From positions 1 through 8,067 of the forward strand of contig UQNF01000058.1 of assembly GCA_900542285.1 (NCBI GenBank): DNA of 8,067 nucleotides, given 5' to 3'. The position numbers and the translations under genes are program-made. Numbering within the stretch: position 1 is the first letter of the stretch; each line of letters opens with the position of its first letter. The DNA is from an uncultured Clostridium sp. GTDB lineage: Bacteria; Bacillota; Clostridia; Christensenellales; CAG-138. The notes under the pieces were generated by a model, which was given only the letters and a program-made list of their open reading frames with translations, did no database searches and was not told where the DNA came from. Below are positions 1 to 5,046 of the stretch, piece by piece.

Positions 1-286
1 TCCGATTACCGCTGCGGCAGTATACCAGAATCAACTGATCTTTATCCGGCAGCTCTGGAATGTCCTCTGTGCCGATGGCTTCGTTGGCAATATTGATCGC
101 ACCGGGAATATGCTTTTCACTATATTCCTCAGCAGTCCGTACATCGAGGATGATGTATTCGGTTTCCTCCTCCATCATCGTGACAGCTTCCTCCATGGTA
201 ATCTGTCGATAGGTTTTTTCAGCAGATACGGCTCCACAACCGGACAAAAACAGTAAAGCCATTAAAAGAGGAATAAATCTTTTCAT
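1..286 (-). CDS. Rhodanese-domain lipoprotein (partial, 3' end outside window)
   Basis: The reverse strand from 286 encodes 95 residues and then leaves the window, so the C-terminus is missing. Residues 1-17 form a lipoprotein signal peptide: MKRF, a hydrophobic stretch, then the lipobox LSGC with Cys17 as the predicted lipidated residue. The mature protein should sit on the outer face of the cytoplasmic membrane. A single rhodanese (sulfurtransferase-like) domain follows. It shows the LDVRTAEEY motif (residues 47-55), HIPGAINI (59-66) and the active-site loop CRSGNR, with the catalytic Cys at residue 90. A single-domain rhodanese of this kind normally carries persulfide sulfur; the substrate is unknown. 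The start is supported by GGAGGT at 293-298, 6 bases upstream. The gene lies 59 bp downstream of the dehydrogenase gene on the same strand and shows no clear promoter of its own, so co-transcription is likely. Confidence 0.85.
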   Translation of the reverse strand, partial: MKRFIPLLMALLFLSGCGAVSAEKTYRQITMEEAVTMMEEETEYIILDVRTAEEYSEKHIPGAINIANEAIGTEDIPELPDKDQLILVYCRSGNR

Positions 287-311
287 GTATATACCTCCAT
301 ATTCTGAAGAT

Positions 312-335
312 AGGGCAGCCGTTTCCAGCTGCCCT
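312..335 (-). terminator. Intergenic hairpin, possible weak terminator
   Basis: An 8-bp perfect stem (AGGGCAGC at 312-319 pairing with GCTGCCCT at 328-335) with an 8-nt loop lies between the dehydrogenase stop codon and the rhodanese lipoprotein gene. On the minus strand the bases after the stem are not U-rich (TATCTTCAG), so it is at best a weak or attenuating terminator, or an RNA-processing site inside an operon. Confidence 0.45.
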
Positions 336-345
336 GTTTCCGTTT

Positions 346-1092
346 TTATGTTCTTGCCATTCCGTCTACACTGAGCACAACACCCGTGATATAGGATGCT
401 TCGTCAGATGCCAGAAACACAAACGCATTTGCAATATCCTCCGGCTGGCCCAGGCGGCGCAGGGGGATCTGTTTGATGAGCGGATCAATTACTTCCTTGG
501 GAACAGCCTTCATCATATCAGTCAGGGTAATACCGGGAGCGACTGCATTCACTCGAATACCCTTCGGACCCAATTCCCGGGCAAGGGAAACCGTCAGGCC
601 ATTGACAGCAAATTTGGATGCGGGATAAGCAAAGCCACTGGGCTGTCCGTAAATGCTCACCATTGAGGATGTGGAGAGAATAACACCGTTCCCTTTTGCA
701 ATCATGCACTCACTGGCGGCTCTAGTAGCATTGAACACGCCTTTTACATTCAGATCCATCACCTTATCAAAGGTTTCTTCCGTATACTCGGTAAAGGGAG
801 TACTTTCGGATACACCGGCATTGTTCACCAGAATATCAATGCAACCGTATTTCGAGGCAGCTTCCCGGAACGCATTGCGGACAGATTCCAAATTGGACAG
901 GTTGGGGCTGATTCCCGCAACTGTTGCATTAGGGTATTTTTCTTTCAGCTGCGCAACTGCTTTGTCAGCAGAACCTTGCGAACTTGCGGTCAGGATTACG
1001 GTAGCACCTTCCTTCAAAAATTTATCTGCGGTAGCGTAGCCAATGCCGCGGCTCCCTCCGGTGATGATTGCAACTTTATCTTTCAGTCTCAT
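346..1092 (-). CDS. Short-chain dehydrogenase/reductase, FabG/BaiA-like
   Basis: A complete 248-residue classical SDR, a cytoplasmic NAD(P)-dependent oxidoreductase acting on a carbonyl or hydroxyl group. Visible motifs: cofactor-binding TGGSRGIG (11-18), NNAG (90-93), Asn115 in DLNVKG, catalytic Ser143, and YPASK with Tyr156 and Lys160. The C-terminus ends in SVDGMART, the usual VDGG region with Met in place of the second Gly. The Asp that normally contacts adenine before the NNAG strand is replaced in SPNLSN (62-67). By memory the whole length resembles clostridial BaiA, a bile-acid 3-alpha-hydroxysteroid dehydrogenase, especially LKEKYP, KYGCIDILVNNAG and YPASK. FabG (3-oxoacyl-ACP reductase) and sugar-alcohol dehydrogenases share the same motifs, so the substrate is not settled. 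The start is supported by AAGGAGG at 1100-1106, 7 bases upstream. The gene is the first of a likely two-gene unit with the rhodanese lipoprotein. Confidence 0.9.
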   Translation of the reverse strand: MRLKDKVAIITGGSRGIGYATADKFLKEGATVILTASSQGSADKAVAQLKEKYPNATVAGISPNLSNLESVRNAFREAASKYGCIDILVNNAGVSESTPFTEYTEETFDKVMDLNVKGVFNATRAASECMIAKGNGVILSTSSMVSIYGQPSGFAYPASKFAVNGLTVSLARELGPKGIRVNAVAPGITLTDMMKAVPKEVIDPLIKQIPLRRLGQPEDIANAFVFLASDEASYITGVVLSVDGMART

Positions 1093-1122
1093 AAGAATGC
1101 CTCCTTGTGTTTTTGTACTCGT

Positions 1123-1163
1123 ATTATAACCTGTTTCGGTGGTACTCTCCGTGATAAAATCAC
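1123..1163 (-). promoter_or_regulatory. Putative activator-dependent promoter of the SDR gene
   Basis: The minus strand has a perfect TATAAT at 1128-1123, about 30 bases upstream of the SDR start codon. No recognisable -35 hexamer lies 16-19 bases further upstream. Instead there is an inverted repeat, GTGAT-N3-ATCAC, at 1151-1163. Its centre falls near -41 relative to a start site estimated at about 1116. That position is typical of an activator that contacts RNA polymerase at the -35 region. The -10 is direct observation; the activator is inference. Confidence 0.4.
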
Positions 1164-1252
1164 ATTTACTGTTTTGGGAAAAATCATTTTAGCAGAAACT
1201 ACCCTTGACAAATCTTGTCTCAAAAGAGCATGTTGTCCCGGGCTGCTTATTA

Positions 1253-1275
1253 TGTTGAAGCGTCAAGCATAGGTG
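1253..1275 (+). repeat. 23-bp direct repeat, left copy
   Basis: This 23-base stretch, starting TGTTGAAGC and ending CATAGGTG, recurs without mismatch and in the same orientation at 8014-8036. Identity stops at both edges, although both copies continue with GCAC or GACAC, which is compatible with a one-base difference. It lies in the intergenic space between the divergent SDR and feo promoters. Confidence 0.85.
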
Positions 1276-1374
1276 CACTGATAGCGTAAAGCACAGAAGC
1301 ATTACGCATCTTCGAAGGGATATTACGCAAACAATGCGGCATCCTTCACGCCTAACGAGCTGAAGCAGAGAAAA
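1276..1374. other. Non-coding stretch with short repeats between the SDR gene and the feo promoter
   Basis: The 426-bp gap between the SDR gene and feoA holds no credible gene. Between the 23-bp repeat and the feo promoter it contains ATTACGCA twice (1301-1308 and 1322-1329), exactly 21 bp apart. The inverted hexamer GCGTAA lies at 1284-1289, and a CTTCGAAG palindrome (1310-1317) sits between the two copies. These could be regulator sites or degraded mobile-element sequence; I cannot tell which. Confidence 0.4.
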
Positions 1375-1428
1375 TTTTCAAATTTTTGAAAAAAAGCTAT
1401 TGACAAAGCAATCAAAGGTGCATATAAT
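1375..1428 (+). promoter_or_regulatory. Consensus promoter of the feo operon with upstream A/T dyad
   Basis: TTGACA at 1400-1405 and TATAAT at 1423-1428 are both perfect sigma-70/A hexamers with the optimal 17-bp spacer. Transcription should start near 1434-1436. Directly upstream lies an A/T-rich dyad of two 8-bp arms (TTTTCAAA at 1375-1382, TTTGAAAA at 1385-1392), placed where an UP element contacts the RNA polymerase alpha subunit. A promoter this strong implies that control is by repression, which fits the palindromes that follow. Confidence 0.9.
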
Positions 1429-1431
1429 ACC

Positions 1432-1457
1432 ATGTGGTTAGCAACTGCTAACCACAT
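1432..1457 (+). promoter_or_regulatory. Operator 1 of the feo operon (DtxR-family type palindrome)
   Basis: Two 12-bp arms, ATGTGGTTAGCA and TGCTAACCACAT, are perfect inverted copies separated by AC. The site overlaps the predicted transcription start, so a bound repressor would block RNA polymerase. The TTAGC/GCTAA core is the type bound by metal-dependent DtxR/IdeR-family repressors. A DtxR-family gene lies at 6436-6810 in this window. Confidence 0.85.
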
Positions 1458-1471
1458 TATTTGGCAAATCC

Positions 1472-1487
1472 GTTAGCAATTGCTAAC
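1472..1487 (+). promoter_or_regulatory. Operator 2 of the feo operon (perfect 16-bp palindrome)
   Basis: GTTAGCAATTGCTAAC is a perfect palindrome that shares the core TTAGCA-NN-TGCTAA with operator 1. The two centres are 35 bp apart, in the untranslated leader upstream of feoA. A second repressor dimer pair here would strengthen repression or act as a roadblock. Confidence 0.85.
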
Positions 1488-1518
1488 TTGCGGATGCGTT
1501 CCAAGGAAGGGAGACTAT

Positions 1519-1731
1519 ATGATGCCGCTTACACTTGCAGAGGTTGGCGAAGAGAACATAATAAAAAGGATCGGAGGAAGGCAGGATGTTAAAACGCACC
1601 TGGAAAACCTCGGATTTGTCGTGGGAGGCGCAGTCAAGGTCATCAATGCGATTGGCGGAAATGTTATCGTTTGCGTCAAGGAATCCCGCATTGCTATCAG
1701 TAAGGAAATGGCGCAGAAGATCATGGTATGA
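1519..1731 (+). CDS. feoA: Ferrous iron transport protein FeoA (first copy)
   Basis: A small 70-residue cytoplasmic protein with an SH3-like beta-barrel fold, which is the usual size for FeoA. FeoA helps FeoB move Fe(II) across the membrane, probably by contacting its cytoplasmic domain. Family features visible are LTLAEVGEE at the N-terminus, the LENLGFVVGGAVKV turn (28-41), and the C-terminal GNVIVCVKESRIAISKEMA (47-65). The start is ATG at 1519, with ATG 1522 directly following as an alternative. AAGGGAG at 1507-1513 serves either. A TTG further upstream at 1480 was not chosen because it lies inside operator 2. This is the first gene of the feo operon; the next feoA follows after 45 bp. 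It differs markedly from the second copy, so the pair is not a recent duplication. Confidence 0.93.
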   Translation: MMPLTLAEVGEENIIKRIGGRQDVKTHLENLGFVVGGAVKVINAIGGNVIVCVKESRIAISKEMAQKIMV

Positions 1732-1776
1732 TCATATGCCTGCGTTAATATATCTATCTTTAAGGAGGTGAACAGT

Positions 1777-1998
1777 ATGAAAACACTTAAGACGGTAAAG
1801 GTTGGAGAAACGGTCAGGATAATCAAGCTACATGGCGAGGGGGCTACCAAGCGCAGAATTATGGACATGGGCTTGACAAAGGGCGTGGAAGTTTTTGTCC
1901 GCAAGGTTGCCCCATTGGGCGATCCCTTTGAGGTTACGGTTCGCGGCTACGAGCTTTCCATTCGTAAAGCCGATGCGGAAATGATTGAAGTTGAATAA
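1777..1998 (+). CDS. feoA: Ferrous iron transport protein FeoA (second copy)
   Basis: A 73-residue FeoA-family SH3-like protein, the second in the operon. It carries the canonical FeoA signature more clearly than the first copy: GATKRRIMDMGLTKGVEV (22-39) followed by APLGDPFEVTVRGYELSIR (45-63) and then KADAEMI. Paired FeoA proteins ahead of FeoB are common in Clostridia; the two are thought to act at the membrane with FeoB. The start is ATG 1777, preceded by AAGGAGG at 1762-1768 with 8 bases spacing. A GTG at 1768 overlaps this ribosome binding site and is rejected. The 84-bp gap to feoB holds a small hairpin and an operator-like dyad. Confidence 0.95.
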   Translation: MKTLKTVKVGETVRIIKLHGEGATKRRIMDMGLTKGVEVFVRKVAPLGDPFEVTVRGYELSIRKADAEMIEVE

Positions 1999-2013
1999 TA
2001 TCTCTTAAATCGA

Positions 2014-2027
2014 GGGGAGCTATCCCC
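2014..2027 (+). terminator. Small hairpin in the feoA-feoB gap
   Basis: GGGGA (2014-2018) pairs with TCCCC (2023-2027) across a 4-nt loop, followed by the A/T-rich run ATATTATTT. It resembles a weak attenuator and could lower feoB transcript relative to the two feoA genes. The stem is short, so this is tentative. Confidence 0.35.
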
Positions 2028-2045
2028 ATATTATTTCAGACAATA

Positions 2046-2061
2046 GTTAGCATAGGCTAAT
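2046..2061 (+). promoter_or_regulatory. Operator-like dyad upstream of feoB
   Basis: GTTAGCATAGGCTAAT has the same length and half-sites (TTAGC-N4-GCTAA) as the two feo operators but is imperfect at the centre and outer base. It lies about 20 bp before the feoB start codon. No good -35/-10 pair is seen next to it. It may be a weaker site for the same repressor, acting as a roadblock or controlling a cryptic internal promoter. Confidence 0.5.
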
Positions 2062-2082
2062 CAAGAAAGCGAGGAATAACAC

Positions 2083-4578
2083 ATGAATCTACGAATTGCG
2101 CTTGCAGGCAACCCAAACAGCGGTAAAACGACTATGTTTAACGCTCTGACAGGTTCCAATCAGTTTGTCGGCAATTGGCCGGGAGTTACAGTAGAAAAAA
2201 AGGAGGGTAAGCTCAAAAAGCATGACGGAGTTATCATCACCGACCTTCCGGGTATCTATTCCCTATCCCCCTATACGCTGGAAGAGGTAGTTGCCAGAAA
2301 TTATCTCATTACCGAGCGTCCCGACGCCATTCTTAACATTATCGACGGAACAAACCTTGAAAGGAATCTGTATCTGACCACCCAGCTTACCGAGCTTGGA
2401 ATTCCTGTAGTCGTTGCCATAAATATGATGGATGTGGTAAGAAAGAATGGGGATAAAATCAATACAAGCGAATTGTCAAGGGAGCTTGGCTGCAAGGTGG
2501 TTGAGATCTCCGCTTTGAAGGGAATGGGCATCATGGAGGCTGCGGAAGCCGCGATAGATGCAGCGCAGAATGGTAAAACTGTTCCGATGCATACCTTCTC
2601 CGGCACTGTTGAACATGCGCTGGCACATATTGAGGAAGCAGCCGTGCACAGTATGCCTGAGGAGCAGCAGCGGTGGTATGCGATAAAGATATTTGAACGC
2701 GATGATAAGGTGCTGGAGCAGCTGAATTTGGACAAAGCTACTCTGGACCATATCGAAACGGACATCAAAGCTGCCGAAGACGAAATGGATGATGACGCCG
2801 AATCCATTATTACCAACGAGCGCTACATATATATAGGAGAGATCATCAAGGGATGCTATAAAAAGAAGCATGCAGGAAAGCTGTCGGTCTCCGATAAGAT
2901 CGACAAGGTGGTAACTAACCGTTGGGCGGCGCTTCCGATCTTCGCGGTAGTAATGTTTATTGTGTATTATGTATCGGTTTCCACTATCGGAACCTGGGCA
3001 ACGGATTGGGCAAATGATGGCGTGTTCGGTGATGGCTGGCATCTTTTTGGCATCGGCACAAAGGCCTATGAGAAGGTCAGCGATGATCATACCGCCGCTA
3101 TGCAGGCAGTTGAAGCATTTTACGGAATCGACACGGAGGCTGATGACTTTGATGCGGATGCTGCGCTCACTGAGCTTAAGGCTTTCAAACCGGAAGCTGA
3201 AGCTGCCGAGGTCGAAGTCGAGGACGAAGAGACCCTTGCGATCAGCAGCCTCACTGCATATTATGAATCTATACCGATAAACGCAGATCCGGACGCAACA
3301 GTTCCTATGACCTATGTCGAAGCCGTAGGATACCTGGAGGAGAACAGATTCAATGAGCCGGATCCTGCAGATTACGGCGTTTGGGTTCCCGGTATTCCGG
3401 TACTGCTTGAAAGCGGATTGGACGCTGTCAACTGTGCCGAATGGCTCAAGGGACTGATCCTTGACGGTATCGTTGCAGGACTTGGCGCAGTTCTCGGTTT
3501 CGTTCCTCAAATGCTGGTGCTGTTCATCTTCCTGGCATTTCTCGAGGCATGCGGATATATGTCGCGTATCGCCTTCGTTCTTGACCGCATTTTCCGCAAG
3601 TTCGGTCTTTCGGGCAAATCGTTTATTCCGATGCTTATCGGAACCGGCTGCGGCGTTCCCGGGATCATGGCATCCAGAACTATTGAGAACGAACGGGATC
3701 GTCGAATGACAATCATGACGACGACCTTTATACCCTGCGGTGCGAAACTGCCCTTTATCGGAATGATAGCAGGCGCGCTTTTCGGCGGCGCATGGTGGGT
3801 AGCACCCAGCGCATATTTTATGGGAATGGCAGCCATAATCTTCTCCGGCATAATGCTGAAGAAGACGAAGATGTTTGCCGGTGACCCTGCCCCCTTTGTT
3901 ATGGAGCTTCCGGCTTATCACTGGCCGACCATCGGTAATGTGCTGCGCTCCATGTGGGAACGCGGCTGGTCATTCATCAAGAAGGCAGGATCCATCATTC
4001 TGCTTTCCACAATCCTTGTATGGTTCACCACTTACTTTGGAGTTATTGACGGCGCTTTCCGGATGCTTTCAGAGGATCAGATCGACCACAGCATACTGGC
4101 CGCGATCGGAAATGCGATTGCATGGGTATTCAAGCCCTTAGGCTTCGGAAACTGGCAGGCAACGGTTGCTTCTATCACAGGCTTAGTGGCAAAGGAAAAC
4201 ATTGTCGGAACGCTTGGCATCCTTTACGGCGGAGGTGTCGGAACGGTTTACCGTAATATTGCAATGGCATTTACTGCGTCAAGCGGATTTGCTTTCCTCA
4301 CCTTCAATCTGCTGTGTGCGCCCTGCTTTGCTGCTATCGGCGCAATCAAGCGTGAGATGAACTCCGCAAAGTGGACTTGGTTTGCTGTCGGGTACCAGTG
4401 CCTGTTTGCCTATGCGGTCGCATTGATGATTTTCCAGTTTGGCTCTGCGTTAACAGGCAATTTGAATATAGCAGGCCTGATCGCGGCTATTGTGATACTT
4501 GCACTGTTCCTGTACATGCTTTTCAGGCCTTACAAGGAGTCCAACAGGCTTACAAGAACGGTCAAAATCACTAAATAA
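2083..4578 (+). CDS. feoB: Ferrous iron transporter FeoB
   Basis: An 831-residue membrane GTPase that imports Fe(II) across the cytoplasmic membrane. The N-terminal G domain has G1 GNPNSGKT (9-16), G2 Thr36 in GVTVE, G3 DLPG (54-57), G4 NMMD (114-117) and G5 SALKG (143-147). A helical linker domain (about 165-270) follows. The membrane part begins with a segment at about 281-303. It continues with further hydrophobic segments from about 457 to the C-terminus at roughly 810. Conserved pore cysteines are visible: Cys523 in GTGCGVPGIMA, Cys552 in PCGAKLPF, and Cys745/Cys748 in CAPCFAAIG. The unusual part is residues about 325-432, an acidic segment (about 28 Asp/Glu against 5 Lys/Arg) between the first and second membrane segments, predicted outside the cell. 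E. coli FeoB, about 773 residues, lacks it by memory. The start is supported by GAGGA at 2071-2075, 7 bases upstream. A Cys-rich partner gene follows after 24 bp. Confidence 0.97.
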   Translation: MNLRIALAGNPNSGKTTMFNALTGSNQFVGNWPGVTVEKKEGKLKKHDGVIITDLPGIYSLSPYTLEEVVARNYLITERPDAILNIIDGTNLERNLYLTTQLTELGIPVVVAINMMDVVRKNGDKINTSELSRELGCKVVEISALKGMGIMEAAEAAIDAAQNGKTVPMHTFSGTVEHALAHIEEAAVHSMPEEQQRWYAIKIFERDDKVLEQLNLDKATLDHIETDIKAAEDEMDDDAESIITNERYIYIGEIIKGCYKKKHAGKLSVSDKIDKVVTNRWAALPIFAVVMFIVYYVSVSTIGTWATDWANDGVFGDGWHLFGIGTKAYEKVSDDHTAAMQAVEAFYGIDTEADDFDADAALTELKAFKPEAEAAEVEVEDEETLAISSLTAYYESIPINADPDATVPMTYVEAVGYLEENRFNEPDPADYGVWVPGIPVLLESGLDAVNCAEWLKGLILDGIVAGLGAVLGFVPQMLVLFIFLAFLEACGYMSRIAFVLDRIFRKFGLSGKSFIPMLIGTGCGVPGIMASRTIENERDRRMTIMTTTFIPCGAKLPFIGMIAGALFGGAWWVAPSAYFMGMAAIIFSGIMLKKTKMFAGDPAPFVMELPAYHWPTIGNVLRSMWERGWSFIKKAGSIILLSTILVWFTTYFGVIDGAFRMLSEDQIDHSILAAIGNAIAWVFKPLGFGNWQATVASITGLVAKENIVGTLGILYGGGVGTVYRNIAMAFTASSGFAFLTFNLLCAPCFAAIGAIKREMNSAKWTWFAVGYQCLFAYAVALMIFQFGSALTGNLNIAGLIAAIVILALFLYMLFRPYKESNRLTRTVKITK

Positions 4579-4602
4579 ATTGTGTTAAAGGAGGAATGCT
4601 AA

Positions 4603-4776
4603 GTGCTTGCATGGATAGGAGAATATATTGCAACGATTATCATTTGCGCCGTACTGCTTGCGGCTGTCACATTGATAGTAATCAGTATGGTCAGTAGAAA
4701 GAAGAAGGGAAAATCCTCCTGTGGGTGCGGATGCGCGAACTGTCCGGCGAGCGCTTCCTGCCATCACAAAAAGTGA
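4603..4776 (+). CDS. FeoB-associated Cys-rich membrane protein
   Basis: A 57-residue protein with a GTG start. Residues 2-30 form one hydrophobic membrane segment (LAWIGEYIA through VISMV). A basic patch RKKKGK (32-37) follows, predicting a cytoplasmic C-terminus. The tail is Cys-rich: CGCGCANC (40-47) and then Cys53 and His-His (54-55), giving five Cys and two His in the last 18 residues. This matches the family of small FeoB-associated Cys-rich membrane proteins found directly after feoB in many Bacillota. Its role is unproven; iron binding or iron delivery near the FeoB exit is the natural guess. The GTG at 4603 has a near-perfect ribosome binding site, AAAGGAGG at 4587-4594, with 8 bases spacing. 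An ATG at 4596 is too close to that site and gives another frame. It is the last gene before the operon terminator. Confidence 0.88.
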   Translation: MLAWIGEYIATIIICAVLLAAVTLIVISMVSRKKKGKSSCGCGCANCPASASCHHKK

Positions 4777-4781
4777 AGCAC

Positions 4782-4814
4782 CGGGAGGCGAGGGTAAAGC
4801 GCCTTCGCCTCCCG
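4782..4814 (+). terminator. Terminator hairpin at the end of the feo operon
   Basis: CGGGAGGCGA (4782-4791) pairs perfectly with TCGCCTCCCG (4805-4814), a GC-rich 10-bp stem that starts 6 bases after the stop codon of the Cys-rich gene. The downstream tract TAAAGGTTTATT is only moderately U-rich, so termination may be incomplete. Confidence 0.7.
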
Positions 4815-4958
4815 TAAAGGTTTATTGAGCAATACGATTTCTATTTTCGTTTTGAAGTAATAAATGCTAAATTTTCAATATCGTGATAGAAGAACCCATT
4901 ATATGCAATATATAGCTGTGTATCGGGAGAAAACAAGCTGGAAACCTAAAATTTAATC

Positions 4959-4987
4959 TTGCAATTATTCAATATATCCTCTATACT
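4959..4987 (+). promoter_or_regulatory. Promoter of the thiolase gene
   Basis: TTGCAA (4959-4964) and TATACT (4982-4987) are separated by exactly 17 bp, with matches of 4/6 and 5/6 to the sigma-70/A consensus. The predicted start lies about 50 bp before the thiolase ATG. I see no TTAGCA/TGCTAA palindrome here, so the thiolase is probably not under the same direct iron control as feo. The rest of the 4815-5046 gap is A/T-rich and shows no gene. Confidence 0.6.
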
Positions 4988-5046
4988 GATTCAAGTTGTG
5001 TCTGTTCGTTCAGGCAAAGAGTTAGTATTCTACGGAGGTTCCCCAA

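Noticed and set aside
1432..1487. Reading the two feo palindromes as transcription terminators or a riboswitch
   Set aside because: Neither is followed by a U-run, both share a core sequence typical of protein operators, and I recognise no riboswitch consensus in the leader.
1480..1518. TTG start at 1480 that would lengthen the first FeoA by 13 residues
   Set aside because: The TTG lies inside the operator 2 palindrome and has no ribosome binding site; ATG 1519/1522 has AAGGGAG at the right distance and gives the normal FeoA length.
2476..3921. Long open frame on the minus strand opposite feoB (481 codons)
   Set aside because: It overlaps the conserved coding sequence of feoB, its translation shows no recognisable domain and is rich in Cys, His and Arg typical of antisense reading, and it has no ribosome binding site or promoter of note.
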